From: PALSA-600 sp963842335
GTDB taxonomy: Bacteria > Actinomycetota > Thermoleophilia > Gaiellales > Gaiellaceae
Length of the DNA: 64,000 bases
Direction of reading: 5' to 3'
Assembly: GCA_963842335.1 (NCBI GenBank)
Contig: CAWJGF010000010.1
Location: forward strand, 434,001 to 498,000
Shown one piece after another: positions 33,950 to 42,101 of the stretch (the first letter of the stretch is position 1; the number at the start of each line of letters is the position of its first letter). Below the pieces are notes generated by a model that was not told the DNA's origin, searched no databases, and saw only the letters and a program-made list of their open reading frames with translations. Made by a program: the position numbers and the translations under genes.

Positions 33950-33993
33950 AACGGGGCGGCCGCTGGGTGCCGCAGCCTGCCGGCCGCCCCGTT
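33950..33993. terminator. Strong GC hairpin between glmS and the LysR gene
   Basis: A perfect 13-bp stem (AACGGGGCGGCCG with CGGCCGCCCCGTT) and an 18-nt loop, 118 bases after glmS. It could end transcripts from either direction. The gap 33832-33949 holds only a short GCGTCGCGACGC palindrome (33866-33877) and nothing coding. Confidence 0.6.
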
Positions 33994-34010
33994 TCACATC
34001 CGCGGGAGCT

Positions 34011-34174
34011 AGATGGTTGATGCCACGACTGCGCCCGTCGGGGAACGGCCCAGACGCGGCGCATGAGGTCCACCTCGGCCTTGAACAGTCTCCCGGCCTG
34101 CAGTGCGGGCGATGCGACCCTCCTACTTGGTCTGGATCCGCCCCGAGACCCACGCCTCGTGGCATCAACCATCT
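34011..34174. ncRNA. Candidate rod-shaped structured RNA or MITE-like inverted repeat
   Basis: The ends form a perfect 18-bp inverted repeat (34011-34028 and 34157-34174, AGATGGTTGATGCCACGA). Inside, helices line up symmetrically: TCGGGG 34038-34043 with CCCCGA 34141-34146, CCAGAC 34050-34055 with GTCTGG 34130-34135, CGCAT 34060-34064 with ATGCG 34112-34116, and a GAGGT-CC-ACCTC hairpin 34065-34076. The result is a long rod with internal loops, reminiscent of 6S-like RNAs. The strand is unknown: on minus it would start 2 bases after the LysR stop. A small mobile element is the main alternative; no target duplication is seen. Confidence 0.45.
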
Positions 34175-34176
34175 CG

Positions 34177-35082
34177 TCAGTCGACGCTCGCGGTCGCCGT
34201 CTCGATGAACGCCCGAGCGGCGGGCGACAGGTAGCGGTCGACGTGGCGTGCGATTGCGATGACGCGCGGAGGCACTGCGTCGCCGAGCTCGCGCACGGCG
34301 ATTCTGGGATCGCTGGCGTCGACAGTCAGCCGCGGCATGATCGCGTTGGCGACGCCGGCCGCAACGAGGCCTTGGACGGTGCCGTTGTCGTTCGAGCGCA
34401 GCGTGAACCGCGGCACGACCCCTGCGCCGTGCAGCGCCACCTCCACGGGCTCGATCGATCGATCCGAGTGGAATCCCACGAGTGGCTCCGCGCCGATCTC
34501 CCGCAGCGTCGGTGTAGGGCCGTGGGCTTGTGGCGAGTCGGCGGCGACGACGAGCACATACGGATCGCGTAGGAGCTCGACCGTCTCGAGGGGCGCATCG
34601 AGCACCGGCAGCAGCACGAAGCCCACGTCGAGCTCTCCGCGTTCGAGGGCAGAGCCGACCACGGTGTCGATGAATTCCTCGAGCACTACGTCGACGGCCG
34701 GCCAGTGCTCGCTGAACCGCCGCATGATCTCGGGCAGCAGCCGCGCGCCGACGGACTGGAACGTGCCGACGCGCAACGTGCCGGCCTCTCCGGCCTGCAG
34801 CGCCTCCAGATCGGCCTGTGCTGCCTGCAGCCGGGCGACGATCGAGTCGGCATGACGAAGGAGCAGAGCGCCGGCCTCGGTCAGCGAGACGGCGCGGGGG
34901 CCTCCGGGGCGCTCGACGAGCTTCTCGCCGGTGATCCGCTCGAGGGTCGCGATCTGCTGGCTGATTGCCGACTGCGTGTAGCCGAGGCGCTCGGCGGCCC
35001 GTCCGAAGGAGCCCTCGCCCGCAACCGCCTGCAGGGCGGCCAGGTGCCGGATCTCGACCCCAAGCCAACTATCAGGTTTCAT
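34177..35082 (-). CDS. LysR-family transcriptional regulator
   Basis: 301 residues. N-terminal winged helix-turn-helix (LGVEIRHLAALQAVAGEGSF then AAERLGYTQSAISQQIATLE) and a periplasmic-binding-like effector domain (about 95-300). The effector is unknown. Upstream, CTATCA (35069-35074) and TGATAG (35113-35118) form a spaced inverted repeat between this gene and the divergent small-protein/permease genes, a possible operator. The stop lies almost against the structured inverted repeat downstream. Confidence 0.9.
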   Translation of the reverse strand: MKPDSWLGVEIRHLAALQAVAGEGSFGRAAERLGYTQSAISQQIATLERITGEKLVERPGGPRAVSLTEAGALLLRHADSIVARLQAAQADLEALQAGEAGTLRVGTFQSVGARLLPEIMRRFSEHWPAVDVVLEEFIDTVVGSALERGELDVGFVLLPVLDAPLETVELLRDPYVLVVAADSPQAHGPTPTLREIGAEPLVGFHSDRSIEPVEVALHGAGVVPRFTLRSNDNGTVQGLVAAGVANAIMPRLTVDASDPRIAVRELGDAVPPRVIAIARHVDRYLSPAARAFIETATASVD

Positions 35083-35141
35083 AATCGAAATGAACAGTAC
35101 TACGACTTGTGCTGATAGTACCGCTCGGGCATGGTGAGTCC

Positions 35142-35252
35142 ATGATCGCCATCCTCTTTCTGCTCGCTGTCATCGCCGTGTGCGTTCTCGGAGCCGTTTA
35201 CGGCGCTGACTCGCGGCACGTCGACACCGGCCGCTCGCGCTCCAACCTCTAA
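35142..35252 (+). CDS. 36-residue single-span membrane protein
   Basis: MIAILFLLAVIAVCVLGAVY followed by GADSRHVDTGRSRSNL: one hydrophobic helix and a short charged tail with an ADSR motif. Short membrane proteins of this plan recur in bacteria, but I cannot name a family. ATG 35142 has a weak GGTGAG 3 nt upstream. It is divergent from the LysR gene, hence a possible target, and lies 39 bases before the permease start. Confidence 0.55.
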   Translation: MIAILFLLAVIAVCVLGAVYGADSRHVDTGRSRSNL

Positions 35253-35278
35253 GAGCTTCTGGGCCCGGGGCCTCCGTC

Positions 35279-35284
35279 TAGCCT
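35279..35284 (+). promoter_or_regulatory. -10 hexamer TAGCCT before permease gene
   Basis: Spacer TCGAGTC, 7 nt, to ATG 35292. Confidence 0.5.
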
Positions 35285-35291
35285 TCGAGTC

Positions 35292-36545
35292 ATGTGGCTC
35301 TGGGACGGACTGGCGAACTCTCTTCGCATGCTCTGGGAGGTCTGGTGGGCGCTCGTCCTCGGCTTCACGCTCTCCGGGATCGTGCAGGCCTGGGTGCCGA
35401 GGCGCCGTCTCGAGCACGCGCTTGGCGCGCGCGGTGCTCGCGATGTCGCGCGCGCGACCGGCCTCGGCGCGGTTTCGTCTTCGTGCTCGTATGCCGCGGT
35501 CGCGATCGCCAAGTCGCTCTTCGAGAAGGGCGCCAGTCTCGTCTCGGCGATGTCGTTCCAGTTCGCATCGACGAACCTTGTCTTCGAGCTCGGGATCGTG
35601 CTCTGGCTCTTCATCGGCTGGCAGTTCACGCTCGGAGAGTTCGTCGGCGGACTGGTCTTGATCGCGCTGATGTGGGCGGGACTCAGCCTGCTCGTCTCGC
35701 CGATCCGCGAGCGTGCGCTGCGCCGGCGCGTGCAGGCAGTGGACGGCGGGCATCAGCATCCGACGGCAACGACCGCGCTCCCGCTCCGCCAGAAGCTGAC
35801 CTCGGTCCAGGCGTGGTCCGACGTCGCTCACAATTTCCGTGGCGACTGGCGGATGCTCTGGAAGGAGATCACGGCCGGTTTCCTGATCGCCGGGTATGTC
35901 GCAACGCTGCCGAGCACTTTCTTCAATGCGCTCTTCCTGACGCACTCGTCTGGTGCGCCGCGCGTCATCGAGAACGCACTTGTCGGGCCGGTGGTGGCTG
36001 CCCTCGCGTTCGTCTGTTCGATCGGCAACGTCCCGCTCGCCGCGGTGCTGTGGGCCAGCGGCATCTCGTTCTCCGGCGTGCTCGCGTTTCTCTACGCCGA
36101 CCTGATCGTGCTGCCGATCATCAATTACTACCGCAAGGTCTACGGCGGCCGGTTTGCCGCACTGCTCGTCGGGGTGATGTACGCGGCGATGGTCATTGCT
36201 GCGCTCGTCGTCGATGCCGTGTTCTCGCTGCTCGGACTCGTCCCGAAGACGCGTCCCTCCGTCGCCTCGATCGTCGAGCGTCCGATCACCTGGAACTACA
36301 CGTCGGTGCTCGACATCCTCTTCACGGTTGTCTTCGTGGCGCTGATCGGGCTGACACTGCGGCGTGGTGCGAAGGATCCCGTCTGTGGGATGACCGTTGA
36401 TCGCCACTCCGGCAGCCCCGTCTCGGTCCACGGCGGACGTACCTACTACTTCTGTGGCGAGCACTGCAAGGAGACGTTCGACCGTCGAGTCGGCGATGCG
36501 CCGACGGTCGCGGCGCCCGTCCAGGAGCCGGCGCACGAGAGGTAG
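35292..36545 (+). CDS. DUF318/ArsP-like permease fused to a YHS domain
   Basis: 417 residues. About eight membrane helices in two halves, each with a permease signature: GAVSSSCSYAAVAIAKSLFEKGASLVSA with SSSCS near residue 62, and FVCSIGNVPLAAVLWASG near residue 240. After the last helix a cytosolic YHS metal-binding domain follows (about 360-400): DPVCGMTVD then YYFCGEHCKETF. Family permeases have been linked to organoarsenic and other metal(loid) export. The YHS domain strengthens a metal-related role but the ion is not shown by sequence. Confidence 0.85.
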   Translation: MWLWDGLANSLRMLWEVWWALVLGFTLSGIVQAWVPRRRLEHALGARGARDVARATGLGAVSSSCSYAAVAIAKSLFEKGASLVSAMSFQFASTNLVFELGIVLWLFIGWQFTLGEFVGGLVLIALMWAGLSLLVSPIRERALRRRVQAVDGGHQHPTATTALPLRQKLTSVQAWSDVAHNFRGDWRMLWKEITAGFLIAGYVATLPSTFFNALFLTHSSGAPRVIENALVGPVVAALAFVCSIGNVPLAAVLWASGISFSGVLAFLYADLIVLPIINYYRKVYGGRFAALLVGVMYAAMVIAALVVDAVFSLLGLVPKTRPSVASIVERPITWNYTSVLDILFTVVFVALIGLTLRRGAKDPVCGMTVDRHSGSPVSVHGGRTYYFCGEHCKETFDRRVGDAPTVAAPVQEPAHER

Positions 36546-36663
36546 CGGCGGCCGCGCTCCTCGTGGGCAAGCCTCCACGACGTGATCCACCGGCGCGTTC
36601 TTCCTCTGGCTGCGAAAGCACAACCGCCACGTGGGCGGCTGCTGGCGCCTGGAGTGGCAACCT

Positions 36664-37047
36664 CTAATCGCTGACGTCCCGCCGCAGGCGCTTCGTCTCG
36701 CCGCGCCGCTTCTTGTCGTCGAGCCGGCGTTCCCTTGCGGCTCGGCTGGGCTTGGTCGCGGTGCGCTTACGGCGGATCTTCGTTGCCTCCCGGAGTTGGT
36801 CGAGTATGCGCTCGGTCGCCAGTTCGCGATTCCGCAGTTGCGAGCGTTCGTCCTGGGCGACCGCTCGCACGACCGGCCCGAGCTTCTCCAGCACCCGCCG
36901 CCGCTCGGCGACGCCGAGGCCGCTCGACTGTTCGACATCGAAGATCGCTTCGGCTCGGGTCGAGCTCTTGTTCGCGTGCTGGCCGCCCGGTCCGCTCGAC
37001 CGGGAGAACCGGAAAGCGATCTCGGACCGAATAGACTCGACATCCAT
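36664..37047 (-). CDS. ArfB/YaeJ-like peptidyl-tRNA hydrolase (release-factor domain)
   Basis: 127 residues, codon-independent ribosome rescue factor. The catalytic tripeptide is G21-G22-Q23 in SRSSGPGGQHANKSSTRAE. The C-terminal half is a Lys/Arg-rich tail (ATKIRRKRTATKPSRAARER) that should sit in the mRNA channel. ATG 37047 gives the proper N-terminus; the long open frame upstream is antisense to the HAD gene. Start codons of the two divergent genes share CATG. Confidence 0.9.
   Translation of the reverse strand: MDVESIRSEIAFRFSRSSGPGGQHANKSSTRAEAIFDVEQSSGLGVAERRRVLEKLGPVVRAVAQDERSQLRNRELATERILDQLREATKIRRKRTATKPSRAARERRLDDKKRRGETKRLRRDVSD
37032..37037 (+). promoter_or_regulatory. -10 hexamer TAGACT before HAD-IIA gene
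   Basis: 8 nt before ATG 37046, inside the first codons of the divergent ArfB-like gene. Confidence 0.5.
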
Positions 37048-37822
37048 GGCCGCGATTCTCGTCGACGTGGACGGTGTGCTGCACGTCTCAGGTACGCCGA
37101 TCGCCGGAGCGGCCGCAGCGGTGCGGCGTCTGCGCGATGCGGGACATCGGCTTCGCTTCGTCACCAATACGACCACCCGGTCGCGCAGCCAGGTCGTCGA
37201 GCAACTGCGAGAGATGAGAATCGAGCTCGAGGACGACGAGCTCCAGACGACCGGGGTGGTGGCGGCCCGGGCTCTGAAGGGCAAGCGCGTCCTTGCGCTG
37301 ACGATGCCAGGCATCCTCGATGACCTGGACGGGCTCTCCCTGGTCGGCATGAACGTCGACGCCGTGCTGATCGGCGGGGCCGACGAGGGCGAGGAGACGG
37401 GCCGGATCTTCTCGTATCTCAACCTGAATCGGGCCTTTCACGAGCTCGACGCGGGCGCGGATCTCTACTGCCTGCACAAGAACCGGTGGTGGCAGACCGC
37501 CGACGGCGCAAGGCTCGACGCGGGAGCGTTCGTGGCGGGGCTCGAGTACGCAGCGGATACCGAGGCGACCGTGCTCGGTAAGCCAAGCGCCGCGTACTTC
37601 ACCGCCGCGCTCGAGGCGCTCGACGCCGAGGCCGAGCTGACCTGGATGGTCGGCGACGATCTCGAGAGCGATTGCCTCGGCGCCCACCGGCACGGCATGA
37701 AGACGGTGCTCGTGCGCACCGGCAAGTTCCGGCCCGACGAGGTCGAGCGCTCACAGGTCCAGCCGGATGCGATCGTGTCGTCGATCGCACAGCTTCCCGA
37801 TTGGCTCGAAGCCAATCTTTAA
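37046..37822 (+). CDS. HAD-IIA hydrolase (NagD/LHPP-like)
   Basis: 258 residues. Motif I ILVDVDGVLHVSG with D7/D9, motif II FVTNTTTRS, a C2-type cap, then GKPSAAYFTAALEAL (motif III Lys) and MVGDDLESD (motif IV). The arrangement matches NagD-like and mammalian LHPP-like phosphatases. Substrate unknown; nucleotide or sugar phosphates are typical. acpS follows 9 bases later. Confidence 0.9.
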   Translation: MAAILVDVDGVLHVSGTPIAGAAAAVRRLRDAGHRLRFVTNTTTRSRSQVVEQLREMRIELEDDELQTTGVVAARALKGKRVLALTMPGILDDLDGLSLVGMNVDAVLIGGADEGEETGRIFSYLNLNRAFHELDAGADLYCLHKNRWWQTADGARLDAGAFVAGLEYAADTEATVLGKPSAAYFTAALEALDAEAELTWMVGDDLESDCLGAHRHGMKTVLVRTGKFRPDEVERSQVQPDAIVSSIAQLPDWLEANL

Positions 37823-37831
37823 GAAGGTTTG

Positions 37832-38200
37832 ATGCGCGTCGGCGTCGACCTGATCGAGATCGAGCGGATCCGCAACGCGCTCGCGCGTCACGGTGACGGC
37901 TTCCGCGAGCGGTGCTTCACCGCCGCCGAGCGCGCGTACTGCGACTCGAAGCCGAACCCGCCGCAGCACTACGCCGGGCGTTTCGCCGCGAAGGAGGCCG
38001 TTGGCAAGGCGCTCGGCTCGGGGGTCTACTTCACATGGAAGGAGATTGAGATCCGCGGCCGTCCCAAGCCCGGCGTCTTCCTCACCGGCCGGACCGCCGC
38101 CTGGGCCGCGAAGGTCGGGGCGGGAACGATCGAGCTTTCGATGACACATTCGCGAGAGCTCGCAGCGGCGGTCGTGGTCGTCATGGAGGTGGAGGCGTGA
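37832..38200 (+). CDS. acpS: Holo-[acyl-carrier-protein] synthase
   Basis: Transfers 4'-phosphopantetheine to ACP. It is 122 residues. RVGVDLIEIERIRNALARHG carries the metal-binding Asp and Glu, and GRFAAKEAVGKALG the second Glu and the CoA-binding Lys. ATG 37832 is preferred because AGAAGG lies 4-5 nt upstream; an adjacent TTG (37829) would add one residue. The stop overlaps the nnr GTG. Confidence 0.95.
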   Translation: MRVGVDLIEIERIRNALARHGDGFRERCFTAAERAYCDSKPNPPQHYAGRFAAKEAVGKALGSGVYFTWKEIEIRGRPKPGVFLTGRTAAWAAKVGAGTIELSMTHSRELAAAVVVVMEVEA

Positions 38201-39600
38201 GGCTGCAGCCGTTGCTGACCGCCGACGAGACCCGGCGTGCCGAAGCTGCGCACCAGGGGTCGCTCGAGGAGTTGATGGAACGCGCCGGCTCGGCGGTTGC
38301 CGAGCACGTGCTGCGCCAGTTTCCCGGGCGGGTAACGGTCGTCTGCGGCGGCGGCAACAACGGTGGTGACGGCCGCGTCTGCGCGCGCAGGTTGCGCGAC
38401 GCGGGACGCGAGGTGCAGGTCGTCGAAGGCGTCGGTGATCTCGGCGAACCAGACGTGATCGTCGACGCCTTGCTCGGCATCGGTCTCACAGACGCGCCGC
38501 GCGAGGATGCCGCGCGCATGATCGAGCTGATGAACGCGAGTGGTCGCCCGGTCGTCGCGGTCGATGTGCCCTCGGGCGTGAACGCGTCGACCGGCGAGAT
38601 CGCGGGGGTAGCCGTCAACGCGACAGCCACCGTCACGTTCGGTGCGCCGAAGGTCGGGCTCGCGGTTGCTCCCGGTCTCTTCCACGCTGGCTCTGTGCAT
38701 GTTGCGCCGATCGGACTGCGCCCTCGCGAGCACGAGCACTCGCTCGTGCCTGCATCGGCCATCCTCGAAGTGCCGCGCAAGCGCACGCAGTCGACGAAGT
38801 ACAGCGCAGGCTCGGTTCTGATCGTGGGGGGATCGCGCGGCCTCACCGGTGCGCCGATGCTCGCGGCCCTTGCTGCATTCCGCTCCGATGCAGGCTACGT
38901 CGCGGTTGCCGCGCCTGAGTCGACGCTTCCGGTGCTGGAGACGGCGCTGCTCGAAGTGGTGAAGCGCCCGCTGCCCGAGGACTCGTCGGGCCGCCTGTTG
39001 CCCCGTTCGCTCGACGCGATTCTCGAGGCGGCAGACAAGGCAGATGCGGTCGCGATCGGGCCGGGCCTTGGTCGCAGCGACGGCACGATTGAGCTCGTCA
39101 GGCTCCTGTTGGAGCAACTCGAACGGCCGGTCGTGCTCGACGCCGACGGCCTCTGGGGCCTCGAGCCATTTGCCCGGAAGGCGCCGACGATCCTCACCCC
39201 GCATTCGGGCGAGCTCGCGGGCCTGCTCGGTGTCGACGCGCGCGAGGTCGACGCCCACCGGCTCGACGCCGTCCGACGGGCGACGGCGCGGTTCGGCTCG
39301 GTCGTCTTGCTGAAAGGGGCCGACACCCTGGTGGCGGCGCCGCGCGAAGGTGTCCTGGTTGCGACGTACGGGACGCCGGCGCTCGCGACCGCCGGATCTG
39401 GGGACGTGCTGACCGGCATCGTTGCGGCGTTTCTCGCGAAAGGCATGGAACCGCGTTTCGCCGCCGCCGCCGCGGCGGTCGCGCATGGTGTTGCCGCCGA
39501 GCTCGTCGATCCGCAGGCCGGCGCGATGGCCTCCGACCTCCTGCCCGAGCTACGGCGTGCGCTTGCCGGTCATGGGCTGCAGCGCGCTCCGCTGCAGTGA
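38197..39600 (+). CDS. nnr: Bifunctional NAD(P)H-hydrate epimerase/dehydratase
   Basis: Repairs hydrated NAD(P)H. It is 467 residues: YjeF-N epimerase domain (about 1-205, with VVCGGGNNGGDGRVCAR and AVDVPSGVNASTGE) fused to the YjeF-C kinase-like dehydratase domain (about 215-467, with ILTPHSGELAGLLG and ATAGSGDVLTGIVAAFLAKG). Both domains look intact. It is coupled to acpS and alr, a common actinobacterial order. Confidence 0.95.
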   Translation: MRLQPLLTADETRRAEAAHQGSLEELMERAGSAVAEHVLRQFPGRVTVVCGGGNNGGDGRVCARRLRDAGREVQVVEGVGDLGEPDVIVDALLGIGLTDAPREDAARMIELMNASGRPVVAVDVPSGVNASTGEIAGVAVNATATVTFGAPKVGLAVAPGLFHAGSVHVAPIGLRPREHEHSLVPASAILEVPRKRTQSTKYSAGSVLIVGGSRGLTGAPMLAALAAFRSDAGYVAVAAPESTLPVLETALLEVVKRPLPEDSSGRLLPRSLDAILEAADKADAVAIGPGLGRSDGTIELVRLLLEQLERPVVLDADGLWGLEPFARKAPTILTPHSGELAGLLGVDAREVDAHRLDAVRRATARFGSVVLLKGADTLVAAPREGVLVATYGTPALATAGSGDVLTGIVAAFLAKGMEPRFAAAAAAVAHGVAAELVDPQAGAMASDLLPELRRALAGHGLQRAPLQ

Positions 39601-40616
39601 TGCGGTCTGAGATCACGATCGACGTCGGGGCGCTCCGGCGGAACGTGCGAACGCTCGTCCGTCTCCTCGACGGCGCCGAGCTCTGGGCTGTGGTGAAAGC
39701 GAACGCCTACGGTCATGGCGCGCTGGACTGCGCCGAAGCTGCGCTCGACGCCGGAGCCACCTCTCTCTGCGTGGCCACGGTGTCGGAAGGGCTCGAGCTG
39801 CGGACCGGCCTGCCGGCCGCCCAGATCCTCGTGCTCGGACCGGCGTCGAACGGCGAGATCGCACAGGCGCGCGAGGCCCGGCTCGCCCTTGCCGTCGGCG
39901 ATCGCGAGATCCCGGAGGGCGTTGACGTTCACGTGAAGCTCGAGACCGGCATGGGCCGCTGGGGCGTCTCCGAACTGACTGCGCCGGCGCGTCAGGTCGT
40001 CGGCGTCATGACCCACCTCGCCACCGCGGACAGCGATCTCGATTTCGCGCGCGCACAGATTGCTCGCTTTCGCGGAGCGACGGAGCCCTACCGGCACCTG
40101 ATCCGTCACGCGGCGAACAGCGCGGCCGCCCTGCGTCTGCCAGAGTCCCGCTTCGATGCGGCACGATGTGGGATTGCGTTGTACGGCCTCTCGCCCTTCG
40201 GCGCCGATCCGGCGGCAGACGGCCTCGAACCCGTTCTCGGTTGGACCAGCGAGATCGCACAATCGCGACTGCTCCACGCAGGGGAGTCGACCGGGTATGG
40301 ACGACGCTTCGTCGCCGAGCGTGACACCTGGGTGGGAATCGTGCCGGTCGGCTACGCGGACGGCTTTCGCCGCGACCTCTCCGGTGCCGAGGTGCAGGTC
40401 GGCGCTGAGCGCTGCACAGTGGTCGGGACGATCTCGATGGACGCGTTCGCCGTGCAGTTGACGCACGAGCAGCCGCCGGGGACACCGGTGACGCTCGTGG
40501 GGCGGGGTGTGCCGCTCGAGGAGCATGCGGCCGTTGCGGGCACGATCACCTACGAGCTCGCCTGCGGCATCGACTCCTCGCAAACCCGTGCGCGGCGACT
40601 GGTGGTCGGCGCATGA
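39600..40616 (+). CDS. alr: Alanine racemase
   Basis: Makes D-alanine for peptidoglycan. It is 338 residues, shorter than the usual 360-380. The PLP lysine is in VVKANAYGHGALDCAE near residue 34; RCGIALYGLSP, IVPVGYADGFRRDLSG and GTISMDAF are present with the catalytic Tyr. The start may be ATG 39600 (TGATG overlap with nnr) or GTG 39597, a one-residue difference. Confidence 0.94.
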   Translation: MRSEITIDVGALRRNVRTLVRLLDGAELWAVVKANAYGHGALDCAEAALDAGATSLCVATVSEGLELRTGLPAAQILVLGPASNGEIAQAREARLALAVGDREIPEGVDVHVKLETGMGRWGVSELTAPARQVVGVMTHLATADSDLDFARAQIARFRGATEPYRHLIRHAANSAAALRLPESRFDAARCGIALYGLSPFGADPAADGLEPVLGWTSEIAQSRLLHAGESTGYGRRFVAERDTWVGIVPVGYADGFRRDLSGAEVQVGAERCTVVGTISMDAFAVQLTHEQPPGTPVTLVGRGVPLEEHAAVAGTITYELACGIDSSQTRARRLVVGA

Positions 40617-41281
40617 GCTCCCGTGCAGAGCGGCGGGCGGCGGTACGGGATGAACAGGCTGCTTCGCTCGCCGCGCGGCTCGAAGACCTCCTGACACTCG
40701 ACGGGCACGAGCGCGCGCTCGATGTCGGTGCAGGAACCGGCGCGCTTGCGTTCGCCCTGGCGCCGCGCGTGCGGGAGGTAGTGGCCGTCGAGGTGGACGC
40801 CGATCTCGCCGATCGCGCGCGCAGCGATGCACCGGAGAACGTCGAGGTGGTCGTCGGCGACGGCGAGCATCTCACGTTCGACTCGTTCGCATTCGACCTC
40901 GCCGGAACGCTCCGCACGCTCCACCACTTCCGCAGGCCGGAGCTGCTCCTGGCTCAGCTGGTACGTGTGACGCGACCCGGTGGCACGATCCTCGTCGTCG
41001 ATCAGCTCGCGCCCACCGATCCGCTCGCGGCGCTCGAGCTGAGCCAGTTCGAGAAGGCGCGCGACCCGTCGACGACGCGCGTGCTCTCCGACGCCGACCT
41101 CCGCGGGCTCTTCGACTCGAACAACCTCGTTCTGCGGCGCGAGCTCGTGACGCATGAGTCGCGCGACCTCGAGGCCTACGTCGATCTCGCCGGCTGCGAA
41201 GGGGACGAGCGCGAGCGTGTGCTTCGTCTGGCGCCGTCAGGCTACGAAGTCATCACAGGCTGGTTCGTTCTCAACCGCTAG
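40613..41281 (+). CDS. SAM-dependent class I methyltransferase
   Basis: 222 residues. SAM-binding motif I is ALDVGAGTGALAFALAP near residue 35, followed by VEVDADLADRA and the VVGDGEHLTF motif. TLRTLHHFRRPELLLAQLVRVTRPGG is the post-motif III region seen in UbiE/Methyltransf_11 proteins. The substrate is unknown. It is the last gene coupled in the acpS-nnr-alr operon (ATGA overlap). Confidence 0.85.
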   Translation: MSSRAERRAAVRDEQAASLAARLEDLLTLDGHERALDVGAGTGALAFALAPRVREVVAVEVDADLADRARSDAPENVEVVVGDGEHLTFDSFAFDLAGTLRTLHHFRRPELLLAQLVRVTRPGGTILVVDQLAPTDPLAALELSQFEKARDPSTTRVLSDADLRGLFDSNNLVLRRELVTHESRDLEAYVDLAGCEGDERERVLRLAPSGYEVITGWFVLNR

Positions 41282-41327
41282 AGGGCGGTGCGAGGAGAAC
41301 CGGCGCGAACCTTGAATCGAATCTCTG

Positions 41328-41855
41328 ATGACCGAGTCCGGTCCAAACTCTGTGCCGTCGAACTCCGCGCCGCCCGACCCCGGGCCACCTGACCTCGTGC
41401 CGCGCGCGTCCCTGATCGACCGGCGGATTCGCAAGATCACAAATGCGCGGTCTGTGACGGTCGGGCTGGCGCTGACCTTCCTCCTGTTGGCCCTCATCGG
41501 TGCGGTCGTGATCAGGGTCCTCGACAAGCACGACTTTCCTACGCTCGGGCTTGCACTCTGGTGGTCGCTACAGACGGTCACGACGGTCGGCTACGGCGAT
41601 ATCGTGCCGACGACCGCTGTCGGACGAGTCGTGGGCGGAGCCGAGCTGGTGCTGGCTGTGTCCTTCATCGCGTTCCTGACCGCGGGGGTGACGAGCACCG
41701 TGATCGAGGGCTCGCGGGCAAAGGCCGATGCGGCCAGGCTCGCGCATGGGGCTCAGCACGAGCGGGAGGTGATCGAAGCGCTGGCCGAGACGCAGGTCGC
41801 GCTTGCGGGAATCGATTCGCGACTCGATGCCATCGAGGCGAAACTCTCGGGCTGA
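41328..41855 (+). CDS. Two-helix potassium channel
   Basis: 175 residues. The N-terminal 40 residues are Pro-rich and cytosolic; then helix 1 (VGLALTFLLLALIGAVVI), a pore loop with selectivity filter TVTTVGYGD near residue 85, and helix 2 (AELVLAVSFIAFLTAGVTS). A C-terminal coiled coil (about 125-175) probably tetramerises. No RCK domain is fused or adjacent. KcsA-like plan. Confidence 0.9.
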   Translation: MTESGPNSVPSNSAPPDPGPPDLVPRASLIDRRIRKITNARSVTVGLALTFLLLALIGAVVIRVLDKHDFPTLGLALWWSLQTVTTVGYGDIVPTTAVGRVVGGAELVLAVSFIAFLTAGVTSTVIEGSRAKADAARLAHGAQHEREVIEALAETQVALAGIDSRLDAIEAKLSG

Positions 41856-41961
41856 CTGCCGAGCGGAGGTGGATCGGCTGTATCTCGGCGCCGCCTCTGG
41901 AGCCAGGTTCGCCGCCGAGCATGAAACGACGCCCTGGCTCCTCCTGAGGATCGCTGTCGAA

Positions 41962-41990
41962 GATCCGCGCGTCTGGAACCCGCGCGGATC
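41962..41990. terminator. Hairpin downstream of potassium channel gene
   Basis: A 10-bp perfect stem (GATCCGCGCG/CGCGCGGATC) with a 9-nt loop, in the 246-base gap 41856-42101. No T-run. I see no gene in that gap. Confidence 0.45.
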
Positions 41991-42101
41991 CTGCCCCGCG
42001 TAGTGGTGCGAACCGTGGCTTGCGGCCTCCTCCGCCATCCGGGACACTCACGTGATGCAGCAGCCAGACCGAGCCGATCCCACCCCGGCGAGGTTCTCCT
42101 G

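Noticed and set aside
33933..34172. 79-codon minus-strand frame inside the inverted repeat
   Set aside because: Arg/Ser-rich, no ribosome-binding site, and its bases are explained by the paired arms of the structured element.
34011..34174. Integron attC site
   Set aside because: The arms contain GTTGATG/CATCAAC, which do not fit the GTTRRRY and RYYYAAC core sites, and no integrase or cassette array is present.
42003..42101. Longer N-terminus for the PNPOx-like protein
   Set aside because: The added residues are low-complexity and the split-barrel fold starts well after ATG 42102.
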